DNA from: a virus
IMG/VR virus record: IMGVR_UViG_3300028548_002308
Coordinates: 1 to 36,790 of that record
Strand: one strand, 5' to 3'
DNA: 36,790 nt
Position numbers and translations under genes: made by a program. Positions 12,139 through 20,055 of the stretch are shown here, one piece after another. The first letter of the stretch is position 1. Every line of letters starts with the position of its first letter. The notes under the pieces are model-generated. The model did not search any database. It was not told the DNA's origin and was given only the letters and a program-made list of their open reading frames with translations.

Positions 12139-13938
12139 ATGAAGCTCATTGTCGATATTGAAACCAACGGATTGCTGGATGAACTAACGTGTATCCACTG
12201 TATCGTGGCTAAGAATGTTGACACAGGTGAGGTTCATTCCTTCCGTCCCAATGAGATAGCCAAGGGCCTCAAGCTACTTGAATCTGCTGATGAGTTAATA
12301 GCTCACAACGGAATTAAGTTTGATGTTCCAGCTATCAAGAAGCTACACCCATCATTCAAATCACCATCAGTGTTAGACACATTGGTGTGTGTCAGATTGA
12401 TTTGGTCCAGCATTAAAGAGGACGATGCTGTCCGCTTAGAACAAGTGCCAGGATTTCCAAGAAAGATGTTTGGGTCCCACTCTTTAAAGGCGTGGGGTTA
12501 CAGGTTAGGTAACCATAAAGGTGACTACGCACAGCAAGAAGCAGCATGGGATGTGTACTCTGAAGAGATGCTCACATACTGCCAGCAAGATGTTGAGGTA
12601 ACTGCTGACTTGTATGCTGAGATAATCAAACAGGAATACAGTCCTCAGTCACTAGAGCTTGAGCATCAGGTTGCTTGGGTCATGGCTAAACAAGAGCGTA
12701 ATGGTTTTGTGTTTGATGAGAAGAAAGCTGCACTACTTTATCGTGAGCTATCTGCTAAGAGAACAGACATCAGAGAAAAGCTAGATGGTTTGTTTAAGCC
12801 TTGGGTTATCGCAGGTCCTCTCAAGACACCTGCTCGGACAGTCAACTATAAAGATATAACCCGTGCGTCTATGGTATCTGGTTGTGCTTACACACCCATC
12901 ACAATCATGGAGTTCAACCCATCATCTCGCAATCAAATAGCAGACCGCTTAGTGAAAGTTCGTGGATGGAAACCTAAAGAGTTTACCAAGAGTGGGCAGG
13001 CCAAGGTTGATGAGACTACGCTGACGGGACTACCCTTCCCTGAAGCCAAGGTCATGGCTGAATACTTCATGCTACAGAAGCGCATCGCTCAGTTGTCTGA
13101 CGGAGCGCAAGGCTGGTTGAAGGTTGTGAAGGATGGAAAGATTCATGGTTCCATCAATCCCAATGGTGCTGTCACAGGACGGGCAACACACGCATACCCC
13201 AACATTGCACAAGTGCCTTCACTCTCTGCACCCTATGGTCAAGAGTGTCGTGAGCTATTCACTGTCCCTAAAGGATGGAAGCTCATGGGTGCAGATGCTT
13301 CTGGCCTAGAATTGAGATGTCTCGCGCATTTCATGGCTGCTTATGATGGTGGTAAGTATGTGAATGTTGTCCTTGATGGTGACATACACACAACCAACCA
13401 GCTAGCAGCAGGCCTGCCTGACAGACCATCAGCAAAACGATTCATCTACGCTTTTAATTATGGCGGAGGGGACCAACTGATTGGTGAACTGGTAGGCGGT
13501 GGTAGGAAGCAGGGCAAGGCTATCAAGGAAAGATTCTTAGCCAAGACACCTGCGCTTGCCAAGCTGCGTGACCAAGTGATGGCTAGCTCTGGTCGTGGTT
13601 ATATCTATGGCTTGGACCGAAGGCGTGTGCATATCAGGAGTTCACACTCAGCATTGAATGCGTTGCTTCAAAGTGCAGGCGGCATTATTTGTAAGCAGTG
13701 GCTGGTCCAGTTTGTTAAGGCTATGAAAGCTGCTGGATTTAAACACGGGTGGGATGGTGACTTTGCAATGTGTGCATGGGTCCACGATGAAATCCAAGTT
13801 GCTTGCAAGGCTGAGATTGCAGAACGTGTGGGAGAAATTGCCGTAGCTTCTATCAAAGAAGTCACCAGTATCTTCAACTTTAAATGTCCACTAGATGGAG
13901 AATTCAATGTCGGAGACAACTGGGCAGCTACTCACTGA
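12139..13938 (+). CDS. Family A DNA polymerase with 3'-5' exonuclease (T7 gp5-like)
   Basis: This gene encodes 599 residues with an AGGGA ribosome site. Exonuclease motifs are D6/E8 (VDIETNGL), AHNGIKFDVP near 55-64, and YCQQDVEVTADLY near 148-160. Polymerase motif A contains D386 (GADASGLELR), motif B K433 and Y437 (AKRFIYAFNYGGG), and motif C H549-D550-E551 (WVHDEIQ). The residue equivalent to E. coli Pol I position 762 is Tyr437. The thumb segment that carries the thioredoxin-binding loops in T7 looks about 40 residues shorter, and the whole protein is about 100 shorter than T7's, so a different processivity solution is possible. This is the replicative polymerase. Confidence 0.97.
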   Translation: MKLIVDIETNGLLDELTCIHCIVAKNVDTGEVHSFRPNEIAKGLKLLESADELIAHNGIKFDVPAIKKLHPSFKSPSVLDTLVCVRLIWSSIKEDDAVRLEQVPGFPRKMFGSHSLKAWGYRLGNHKGDYAQQEAAWDVYSEEMLTYCQQDVEVTADLYAEIIKQEYSPQSLELEHQVAWVMAKQERNGFVFDEKKAALLYRELSAKRTDIREKLDGLFKPWVIAGPLKTPARTVNYKDITRASMVSGCAYTPITIMEFNPSSRNQIADRLVKVRGWKPKEFTKSGQAKVDETTLTGLPFPEAKVMAEYFMLQKRIAQLSDGAQGWLKVVKDGKIHGSINPNGAVTGRATHAYPNIAQVPSLSAPYGQECRELFTVPKGWKLMGADASGLELRCLAHFMAAYDGGKYVNVVLDGDIHTTNQLAAGLPDRPSAKRFIYAFNYGGGDQLIGELVGGGRKQGKAIKERFLAKTPALAKLRDQVMASSGRGYIYGLDRRRVHIRSSHSALNALLQSAGGIICKQWLVQFVKAMKAAGFKHGWDGDFAMCAWVHDEIQVACKAEIAERVGEIAVASIKEVTSIFNFKCPLDGEFNVGDNWAATH

Positions 13939-14134
13939 GGTACTAAGCCGTGCCTATCAAACCCCTTTCACTACACGCAGTGACTTTGCAAGAAACAATG
14001 CTGAGTTGGTAGCTGTGTGTGCGTGTGAAGGATTCATTTCAACAAAAACTGTAGGCACAAACCAATTCGGTAGGCGGTGGTACATCACTGTCATGGGTCT
14101 GATGCGATTACGAGAATCAGGTGAGCAAGAATGA
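13907..14134 (+). CDS. Small protein overlapping polymerase end (unknown, winged-helix-like)
   Basis: This gene encodes 75 residues from ATG 13907, which has GGAG six bases upstream; an in-frame ATG at 13895 has no such site. It overlaps the polymerase end by 32 bases and the next gene by four (ATGA). A helical N-terminus (TGQLLTEVLSRAYQTP) is followed by ARNNAELVAVCACEGFISTK and a beta-like RRWYITVMGLMRLR. This order (helices, then a GFIST..G....RWYIT hairpin) is reminiscent of a small winged helix. I recognise no named family. It is probably part of the replication operon. Confidence 0.55.
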   Translation: MSETTGQLLTEVLSRAYQTPFTTRSDFARNNAELVAVCACEGFISTKTVGTNQFGRRWYITVMGLMRLRESGEQE

Positions 14135-14850
14135 CTGAAAAATTTAAAGACAAAGTTAAATTAGGGATGAGTCCCAGTGCAGATGTTAGTTGGTGGGACT
14201 GCCGTAATGGTCAGGTTCAGTACATAGACCACATGGGAAACGATGCCTCTGTTGTACGTGCAGCCCGTGTCTCATTTGCTGCTGATGATACAGAGTTTGA
14301 TGAGGTTAAAGATTCAGGCTTGATTAAGTATTTAGCCAAGCACAGCCACTGGACTCCATTCTCACACACGTCAATCACTCTGCGAATGACTGCACCTGTT
14401 CCTATCCGCACTCAGTGTTTTAAACACAAGGTTGGTTTCACCGAGAACGAAGAGAGCAGGCGATACATTAGTTCATCACCTAAGTTCTTCATACCTCGAC
14501 AGTTCCGCAAGCACCCAGAAGGTTCTATCAAGCAGGGTAGTGGTGAGGACATGCACCCAACAGGTGACAAGTATTGGCGCAGGCATTTCCAAACTGTAAA
14601 CACCATGTGCTTAGACTCATATCAGATGGCTATTGATGGTGGCATGTGTCCTGAACAAGCACGTCTGTTGTTGCCCCAAGGAATGGAGGTCAGTTGGTAT
14701 TGGACAGGCTCGCTGTCTGCCTACGCTAGGTTCTGTAAGCAACGCATGGACCCTCATGCTCAACAGGAAATACAAGTGTTGGCAGGTTCAGTCTCAAAAA
14801 TACTAAGCGAACTTTACCCTCAAAGCTGGGAGGCTTTAACCAATGATTGA
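14131..14850 (+). CDS. thyX: FAD-dependent thymidylate synthase ThyX
   Basis: 239 residues. ThyX converts dUMP to dTMP using methylene-THF and reduced FAD. The signature region reads QCFKHKVGFTENEESRRY (95-112); the usual RHR is KHK here, followed by the SRRY motif. HSHWTPFSHTSI (71-82) is the N-terminal substrate region. LPQGMEVSWYWTGSLSAYAR and the HAQQEIQ helix match the conserved C-terminal half. It is coupled by ATGA to the preceding gene and overlaps the next by eight bases. It supplies dTTP for phage DNA together with the reductase genes downstream, and is common in marine phages. Confidence 0.93.
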   Translation: MTEKFKDKVKLGMSPSADVSWWDCRNGQVQYIDHMGNDASVVRAARVSFAADDTEFDEVKDSGLIKYLAKHSHWTPFSHTSITLRMTAPVPIRTQCFKHKVGFTENEESRRYISSSPKFFIPRQFRKHPEGSIKQGSGEDMHPTGDKYWRRHFQTVNTMCLDSYQMAIDGGMCPEQARLLLPQGMEVSWYWTGSLSAYARFCKQRMDPHAQQEIQVLAGSVSKILSELYPQSWEALTND

Positions 14851-15034
14851 AACATTAATGATGGTACTTGTTTGCCTAAGCTTCACTGTGGTTTCTATAT
14901 CTTTAGCCTTTAGCTTTGCTATGAATGCATACCTAGATTGGCAAGAACAAGACGTGGCTATTCGTCATGGCATTCGTGTAATTACTGCCCGTAATTCTAG
15001 AGAAGGAGAAGACGATGAAGACATTACTGATTGA
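14843..15034 (+). CDS. Small single-span membrane protein (unknown)
   Basis: This gene encodes 63 residues with GAGG nine bases upstream. Residues 3-28 are a clear membrane span (TLMMVLVCLSFTVVSISLAF). A polar, acidic cytoplasmic or periplasmic tail follows (REGEDDEDITD). The start overlaps thyX by eight bases, and its end overlaps the exonuclease start by 20, so it sits inside a tight operon. It is not recognised. A holin role is unlikely given its place among replication genes, but cannot be excluded: single-span pinholin-like proteins have this size. Confidence 0.6.
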   Translation: MIETLMMVLVCLSFTVVSISLAFSFAMNAYLDWQEQDVAIRHGIRVITARNSREGEDDEDITD

Positions 15035-15752
15035 TGGAGACATCTTAGCATTCCAAGCTGCTGCTGCAACTGAGGTTGCCACCAAGTGGGGTGAGGATAT
15101 GTGGACCCTTCATGCATCTGAAGCTGATGGTCAACGCCACATGCAAGATTCGTTAACATCCATTCAGAATGCTACAGACTGCAAAGTTATGCGTGTGTTT
15201 CTTACCGGTAAAAAGAACTACCGCACTGACATCTTAGATTCTTACAAGGCTAATCGTAAGGATACTCGTAAGCCTATGACTTTAGGTGCGCTTAAGAATT
15301 GGTTGGTTAATGCCTACGATGCTGAACTCAATGAGCCTTATGAAGCTGATGACTTGATTGGTATTGCAGCCACTGATGACCCAGAAACAATCATTGTATC
15401 TGAAGACAAGGACTTCTTGTGTGTGCCATGTCAACTGTACAACCCACGTCATTCAGACAGGGGTGTGGTTACTGTTACCACAGAGATGGCAGACCGCTAT
15501 TTCTATTCCCAAGTTCTTACAGGTGACACTGCTGACAACTATAAGGGATGTCCTCAAGTTGGCCCAGTTAAAGCTGACAAGATTCTTGATGCTGCTCAGT
15601 CTGGCTATTGGCCTGCTGTTGTATCTGCCTATGAAAAGGCAGGGCTATCTGTTGATGATGCCTTAGTTCAAGCACGTTGCGCTCGTATCCTACGCATTGA
15701 AGACTTAATCCCTGACCAAGAGGAGCCTCCACTATGGAACCCACCAACCTAG
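15015..15752 (+). CDS. 5'-3' exonuclease, FEN family (T7 gp6-like)
   Basis: This gene encodes 245 residues with AGGAG at good spacing. The acidic metal-binding set of the flap-endonuclease fold is visible: D7 and D9 (LIDGDILAF), E110/D112/D113 (EADDLIG), D131 and D133 (SEDKDFLCV), and D171/D174 (TGDTADNYKG). YKANRKDTRKP (77-87) is the basic arch region. GCPQVGPVKADKIL is the helix-two-turn-helix DNA-binding motif. In T7 this enzyme removes RNA primers, degrades host DNA and takes part in recombination and concatemer processing. It overlaps the preceding gene by 20 bases and the next by 19. Confidence 0.95.
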   Translation: MKTLLIDGDILAFQAAAATEVATKWGEDMWTLHASEADGQRHMQDSLTSIQNATDCKVMRVFLTGKKNYRTDILDSYKANRKDTRKPMTLGALKNWLVNAYDAELNEPYEADDLIGIAATDDPETIIVSEDKDFLCVPCQLYNPRHSDRGVVTVTTEMADRYFYSQVLTGDTADNYKGCPQVGPVKADKILDAAQSGYWPAVVSAYEKAGLSVDDALVQARCARILRIEDLIPDQEEPPLWNPPT

Positions 15753-15961
15753 GAAGTACACGCCAAGAAGGTGGTGACCATTACGTTCATCCCATTCAGC
15801 CTATCGAATACATTATGAAGAATGAACTGGACTTCATCGCTGGCAACATCGTGAAGTATGCAACTCGCGCTCCACACAAGGGGCAGTTTGAATCTGATGT
15901 TAAAAAGATTATCCATTACGCAGAGCTATGGCTTGAACTCCAGCACCAGAAGTACGACTGA
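15734..15961 (+). CDS. DUF3310 protein (T7 gp1.7-like, possible nucleotide kinase)
   Basis: This gene encodes 75 residues. GGDHYVHPIQPIEYI (13-27), followed by LDFIAGNIVKYATRAPHKG and a helix KIIHYAELWLE, is the DUF3310 signature. T7 gp1.7, of this family, has been described as a nucleotide kinase acting on dTMP and dGMP. GAGGAG lies nine bases upstream, inside the exonuclease end. Its place between exonuclease and nucleotide-reduction genes fits a role in dNTP supply. The family assignment is secure; the activity is by analogy. Confidence 0.85.
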   Translation: MEPTNLGSTRQEGGDHYVHPIQPIEYIMKNELDFIAGNIVKYATRAPHKGQFESDVKKIIHYAELWLELQHQKYD

Positions 15962-15970
15962 GAAATAATT

Positions 15971-16204
15971 ATGATTATAAAATTTTATACAGAAGGGTGT
16001 CAGCCTTGTAAAGCAGTCAGTAGTGTCCTTAACCATGAAGAGGTTGACTACGATGAAATTGACATAGGCAAGGACATTGATGCAGCCATCCACTACAAAG
16101 TCCGTAGTGTACCAACAGTAATTAACACAGAAACTGGAGCGACTCTTATTGGGTTCAAAGGTATACGCGAAACAACGGAGTGGATACATGAGCATTGTAG
16201 TTGA
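15971..16204 (+). CDS. Glutaredoxin/thioredoxin-like protein
   Basis: This gene encodes 77 residues. It has the redox pair C13-x-x-C16 (GCQPCKAV) after an opening beta strand (IIKFYTE), and a cis-Pro in RSVPTVIN (45-52), followed by a GF.G loop. The size fits NrdH-type glutaredoxins and other small thioredoxin-fold reductants. It directly precedes the reductase large subunit, so it probably regenerates the C-terminal cysteines of NrdA. The next gene starts 17 bases before its stop. The ribosome site is weak (GAG), so it may depend on coupling with upstream translation. Confidence 0.9.
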   Translation: MIIKFYTEGCQPCKAVSSVLNHEEVDYDEIDIGKDIDAAIHYKVRSVPTVINTETGATLIGFKGIRETTEWIHEHCS

Positions 16205-17948
16205 TTACAGCCGTAACAAATTACTGTCCGACCAAGCCTCAACACTTCTCAGTGACTACTACTGTCGTGAAGGTGAGGACCCACAAGATGCATATGCCAG
16301 AGCAGCAACTGCATACTGTCGTAATGACTTTGACTTAGCCCAGAGAATCTATGACTACGCCAGCAAGGGTTGGTTCATGTTCTCATCCCCACTATTATCA
16401 AATGCCCCAGCGCAAGGAGAGAAGGTTCGTGGACTTCCTATTAGTTGTTTCCTTGGTTATGTGCCTGATTCCTTGGATGGTCTTATCGGACACACAACAG
16501 AACTTAGATGGCTTTCAGTTAAGGGTGGTGGAGTGGGTGGGCATTGGTCTGACGTGCGTTCTGTTAGTGACGTTGCTCCTTCACCTATTCCTTTCTTAAA
16601 GACAGTAGACTCAGACATGACTGCGTATCGTCAGGGTAAGACTCGCAAAGGTTCCTACGCGGCATACATGAATATAAGCCACCCTGACATCATTGAGTTT
16701 ATCAACATCCGTGTTCCTACGGGTGGTGACCCCAACCGCAAGGCGTTCAATATACACAACGCTGTCAACATCCCTGATGCATTCATGGATGCGGTAATGG
16801 CTGGTGGTGAGTGGGACTTAATTGACCCTAAAGATTTAACTGTCCGTGAAACTGTACAGGCCCGTGGACTTTGGGAGCGTCTTATTGACACTCGCTTCCG
16901 CACTGGTGAGCCTTACCTTAACTTCATTGATGAAGCCAACAGGCATCTGCCACCAGCCATGAAGGAGAAGGGCCTAAAGATACATGGTTCTAACCTCTGC
17001 AATGAGATTCATCTGCCCACATCTGAAGACCGAACAGCAGTGTGTTGTTTGTCTAGTGTGAACCTAGAACATTACGAGCATTGGAAGGATACCAGTATGG
17101 TCTCTGACCTTATAGAGATGCTTGATAACGTGATTAGCTTCTTCTGCCTACACGCCCCTAAAGAACTTAGTAAGGCGGTCTACAGTGCCACACAAGAACG
17201 CAGTCTTGGACTAGGTGCAATGGGATTCCACAGTGCTTTACAACGCGCAAAGATACCGTGGCAGTCTGTCATGGCTACCAGCTACAACACTATGATGTTC
17301 ACCCACATCAAATCCCAAGCCACAGCAGCCACTATAAGGCTGGCCCGTGAGCGTGGCTCTTGTCCTGATGTTGATGGTGTTCGTAATAGTCACTTGTTAG
17401 CTATCGCACCTAACGCCAACTCATCAATCATTGCTGGTTGCTCTGCATCTATAGAACCTCTGAAGTCTAATGCATTCACACACCGCACCCGTGTCGGAGC
17501 GCACCTTGTCGTCAACCCTTACCTTGAAAAGGTAATCTTTGACTATGCATACACATGGAAGGATAAATCTAAAGTTTGGATAGAAGAGCAGTGGACTTCA
17601 ATCATTCTACATGAGGGTTCTGTGCAACACCTTGAGTGGATGGATGAGTGGGATAAAGAAATATACAAGACAGCTTTCGAGCTAGACCAACGATGGGTAA
17701 TAGACCATGCAGCAGAGCGTCAATCATTTATCTGTCAAGGCCAGAGTGTAAACCTATTCTTCCCTGCAGGGACAGACAAAGCTTACGTTAACGAGGTACA
17801 TCTCCGTGCCTTCAATAAGAAACTTAAAGGATTATATTATCTAAGGACAAGTGCTGGAGCGAAGGCGGACACAGTAAGCTTTAAGCCGACCCGTGTCGCT
17901 CTCAAGGACTATGCCGATGATGATGAATGCCTTTCATGCCAAGGATAG
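16188..17948 (+). CDS. nrdA: Class I ribonucleotide reductase large subunit
   Basis: This gene encodes 586 residues from ATG 16188, which has GGAG eight bases before it; an in-frame ATG at 16149 has weaker support. Active-site residues are C87 (LPISCFLGY), N269/C271/E273 (SNLCNEIHL), C286-C287 (AVCCLSSVNL), the YYLRT loop near 555, and the C-terminal shuttle pair C581/C584 (CLSCQG). No N-terminal ATP cone is present, so overall dATP inhibition is probably lost, which is common in phage enzymes. With NrdB it reduces ribonucleoside diphosphates to deoxy forms. It is shorter than E. coli NrdA (761) mainly because the N-terminus is trimmed. Confidence 0.96.
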   Translation: MSIVVDYSRNKLLSDQASTLLSDYYCREGEDPQDAYARAATAYCRNDFDLAQRIYDYASKGWFMFSSPLLSNAPAQGEKVRGLPISCFLGYVPDSLDGLIGHTTELRWLSVKGGGVGGHWSDVRSVSDVAPSPIPFLKTVDSDMTAYRQGKTRKGSYAAYMNISHPDIIEFINIRVPTGGDPNRKAFNIHNAVNIPDAFMDAVMAGGEWDLIDPKDLTVRETVQARGLWERLIDTRFRTGEPYLNFIDEANRHLPPAMKEKGLKIHGSNLCNEIHLPTSEDRTAVCCLSSVNLEHYEHWKDTSMVSDLIEMLDNVISFFCLHAPKELSKAVYSATQERSLGLGAMGFHSALQRAKIPWQSVMATSYNTMMFTHIKSQATAATIRLARERGSCPDVDGVRNSHLLAIAPNANSSIIAGCSASIEPLKSNAFTHRTRVGAHLVVNPYLEKVIFDYAYTWKDKSKVWIEEQWTSIILHEGSVQHLEWMDEWDKEIYKTAFELDQRWVIDHAAERQSFICQGQSVNLFFPAGTDKAYVNEVHLRAFNKKLKGLYYLRTSAGAKADTVSFKPTRVALKDYADDDECLSCQG

Positions 17949-17951
17949 AAA

Positions 17952-18905
17952 ATGAGTTTATTAACTGCATCACCTTCTTTTAAACCCTTTAACTATGCCA
18001 GCTTTGTTACTCAAGCTATTGAGCATGACAAGCTGCACTGGGGTGAGTGGGAGTGTGACCTTAATGAAGATGTATCTCAGTGGAAGTCAGGAAAGATTAC
18101 CCCAACTGAGAAGAACTTTATCACCCAAATCCTCCGTCTATTTACACAGTCAGATGTGATAGTTGGGGGTAGCTATGTGGATGTGTTCTTGCCTCGTATT
18201 AAAAACAATGAGGCACGAATGATGATGCTCTCTTTTGCACATAGAGAGACTATACACATGCGCTCTTATGCACTACTCAACGACACCCTTGGATTCCCAG
18301 AGTCTGAGTACACCGCGTTTCTTGAGTACGAAGCAATGTCTGACAAGCTTGAGTTCATGCAGAAATTTGACCCCGACACTAAAGAGGGTCTAGCAAAAGC
18401 TATTGCTCAAACTGTATGTAATGAAGGCATGAGCCTGTTCAGTGCTTTCGTAATGCTCCTTAACTTTCAGCGTTTTGGAAAGTTGAAGGGCATGTGTGAG
18501 ATTGTTGAATGGTCTATTCGTGATGAGACAATGCATGTTGATGGCATGACTGCGCTGTTTCGTCAATACATTACTGAAAACCCAGAGGTCGTTACTGATG
18601 AATTTAAACAGTCTATCTACGATATGTATCGGACTGCGGTTACGCTTGAAGATAAAGTTATTGATTTGGCGTTTGAACTTGGTCCTATGGAAGGTATCAC
18701 TAAAGTCGAAGTTAAAGAATATATACGCTACATCGCAGATAGACGTTTAACAAACTTAGGACTCAAGCCTAACTGGGATGTGGAATCTAATCCACTGCCT
18801 TGGTTGGATTGGGTTTTAAATGGTGACTCCTTTAAGAATTTCTTTGAGGGTCGTGTTACAGATTACTCAGCAGATGGAATGTCTGGTGACTCATGGGGAT
18901 GGTAA
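17952..18905 (+). CDS. nrdB: Class I ribonucleotide reductase small subunit
   Basis: This gene encodes 317 residues with AAGGA before the ATG, three bases after nrdA. All expected metal ligands are visible: D68 (TQSDVIVGG), E99 and H102 (RETIHMRSY), E158 (CNEGMSLF), and E192 and H195 (DETMHVDG). Y106, four residues after H102, occupies the radical tyrosine position of E. coli Y122, so a tyrosyl-radical class I enzyme is expected. The C-terminus (DSFKNFFEG...) carries the tail that docks on NrdA. It generates the radical used by NrdA. Its end overlaps the upstream alternative start of phoH. Confidence 0.96.
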   Translation: MSLLTASPSFKPFNYASFVTQAIEHDKLHWGEWECDLNEDVSQWKSGKITPTEKNFITQILRLFTQSDVIVGGSYVDVFLPRIKNNEARMMMLSFAHRETIHMRSYALLNDTLGFPESEYTAFLEYEAMSDKLEFMQKFDPDTKEGLAKAIAQTVCNEGMSLFSAFVMLLNFQRFGKLKGMCEIVEWSIRDETMHVDGMTALFRQYITENPEVVTDEFKQSIYDMYRTAVTLEDKVIDLAFELGPMEGITKVEVKEYIRYIADRRLTNLGLKPNWDVESNPLPWLDWVLNGDSFKNFFEGRVTDYSADGMSGDSWGW

Positions 18906-18907
18906 AC

Positions 18908-19621
18908 ATGCCACGTCAACAACGTAAGCTAAAACCAAAGCGTGAAATTAAAGAGAAGTTTATGGAAGAACGGACAACACGCACAGCACTCCAGCCGAAA
19001 AATAAAATGCAAGCAAGGTACATTGAAGCTATTAACAACTTCACTCAGACCATAAGCTTGGGCTGTGCTGGAACAGGTAAGACTTACATCGCCAGCACTA
19101 TGGCAGCGCAGCTTTACATGCAAGGAACCATCAATAAGATAATTCTCACTCGACCAAATGTCCCTTCGTCAAGAAGTTTAGGGTCATTTCCTGGCACTAT
19201 AGAAGAGAAGATGGCTCCTTGGACTACACCAGTGGTAGAAGTGCTGAAGAACTGCATGGGTGGGGCGTATGAGAACGCTATTAGACGTGGTGCAATTGTT
19301 GTTGCTCCGTTTGAAACCATGCGTGGCTCATCGTTTAGTGATGCATTCGTAATCATGGATGAAGCACAGAACACAACACCAGAAGAGATGAAGATGTTCA
19401 CCACCAGAATTGGTGAGAACTGCCGCATCGTAATCAATGGTGACATTAAACAATCTGACATCCGTCAAACAAGTGGACTCGCTACAATTATTCAACTTGC
19501 TCAACGCTATAACTTACCTGTGCCTGTCATTGAATTTGGCATTGCTGATGTTGTTCGGAGCAAAGAATGTAAGATGTGGATTGAGGCATTTGATAAAAGT
19601 CAATCAATGGTTGCACCATAA
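18908..19621 (+). CDS. phoH: PhoH-like P-loop ATPase
   Basis: This gene encodes 237 residues from ATG 18908 (GGGGAT upstream); ATG 18893, inside nrdB, would add five residues. Walker A is GCAGTGKT (52-59) and Walker B is VIMDEAQN (148-155). The stretches RPNVPSSRSLGSFPG and INGDIKQSD match PhoH. The N-terminus is Lys/Arg-rich. PhoH is common in marine phages; its function is unsettled, with proposed roles in phosphate stress and RNA metabolism. Within the gene, 19188-19209 resembles an SP6-type promoter core, and the last codons carry GGTTGCACCAT, matching the conserved element of the RNA polymerase region. Confidence 0.93.
   Translation: MPRQQRKLKPKREIKEKFMEERTTRTALQPKNKMQARYIEAINNFTQTISLGCAGTGKTYIASTMAAQLYMQGTINKIILTRPNVPSSRSLGSFPGTIEEKMAPWTTPVVEVLKNCMGGAYENAIRRGAIVVAPFETMRGSSFSDAFVIMDEAQNTTPEEMKMFTTRIGENCRIVINGDIKQSDIRQTSGLATIIQLAQRYNLPVPVIEFGIADVVRSKECKMWIEAFDKSQSMVAP
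19190..19207 (+). promoter_or_regulatory. SP6-like promoter core inside phoH
   Basis: CCTGGCACTATAGAAGAG contains CACTATAGAAG, the exact SP6-type core, and matches TGACACTATAGAAG except for one base (G for A). It also belongs to the YCTGGCACTA family. It lies about 425 bases upstream of the first small structural-region gene and could be the late promoter. It encodes PGTIEE, so chance is possible. Confidence 0.45.
19609..19619 (+). promoter_or_regulatory. Partial match to the 26-base element at phoH end
   Basis: GGTTGCACCAT is identical to the centre of copy 3 (10214-10224). It sits over the last codons of phoH, at the boundary between nucleotide-metabolism and structural genes. The ACGGTAAG end of the element is missing (AAGAAGGG follows), so it is weaker evidence than the three full copies. 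Confidence 0.3.
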
Positions 19622-19633
19622 GAAGGGTCTACA

Positions 19634-19825
19634 ATGACAGAAAATAATTTCCCTTTTATTCCAATAGAACTCCTTGAGTATCTAGAAGAAATAATCCCCG
19701 ACTGCGTTCCCCGTCTTGAAGAAAGTGAACGTGAAATATTTCACAGAGTTGGTGCTGTTCATGTTATCCGTTTATTAAGGATGAACTATGACGCCCAAAA
19801 TGAAACAGAGAAAATGGAGCATTAA
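19634..19825 (+). CDS. Small acidic protein (unknown)
   Basis: This gene encodes 63 residues with AAGGG eight bases upstream. It is acidic and mostly helical (ELLEYLEEIIPDCVPRLEES), with no cysteine pair or membrane span. I do not recognise it. It lies 12 bases after phoH and five bases before the proline-rich virion-type gene, and probably belongs to the late transcript. T7 carries small genes (6.5-7.3) in the same place, some of which are virion or assembly factors; a similar role is positional inference only. Confidence 0.55.
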   Translation: MTENNFPFIPIELLEYLEEIIPDCVPRLEESEREIFHRVGAVHVIRLLRMNYDAQNETEKMEH

Positions 19826-19830
19826 CATAT

Positions 19831-20055
19831 ATGTGTTTCCCAACACCAAGCGCACCTGCAGCAGCAGCTATTCCACCAGCACCCCCACCTCCACCACCAG
19901 CAGACTTAGCACCAGCATCAGTCAGGATTGGTGATGATGAGATGAGCAGTGCCCGTAGTAAATATAATGCCAAAAAGAAAGGAACTAGCTCACTGCGGAT
20001 TGCCCGTGCTGTAGGTGGTACTGCTGCTTCTGGCACTAACATTCCAAAGAAGTAG
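19831..20055 (+). CDS. Small proline-rich protein before portal (virion-associated candidate)
   Basis: This gene encodes 74 residues. It starts MCFPTPSAPAAAAI, followed by a polyproline run (PPAPPPPPP, 15-24), then a basic, Ser/Lys-rich half (SARSKYNAKKKGTSSLRIAR) and ends in GTNIPKK. Short MCF..P-rich genes of this kind lie just before the portal in many marine T7-like phages, which supports a virion-associated role like T7 gp6.7 or gp7.3, small proteins needed for tail or head completion. The ribosome site is poor (GGAG at about 11 bases). TCTGGCACTAAC at 20030-20041 overlaps its last codons. Confidence 0.65.
   Translation: MCFPTPSAPAAAAIPPAPPPPPPADLAPASVRIGDDEMSSARSKYNAKKKGTSSLRIARAVGGTAASGTNIPKK
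20029..20040 (+). promoter_or_regulatory. TGGCACTA motif just upstream of portal gene
   Basis: TTCTGGCACTAA lies 22 bases before the portal start. It is a member of the YCTGGCACTA family, in coding DNA (ASGTN), so selection for protein sequence may explain it. In T7 a promoter lies close to the same boundary. Confidence 0.35.
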
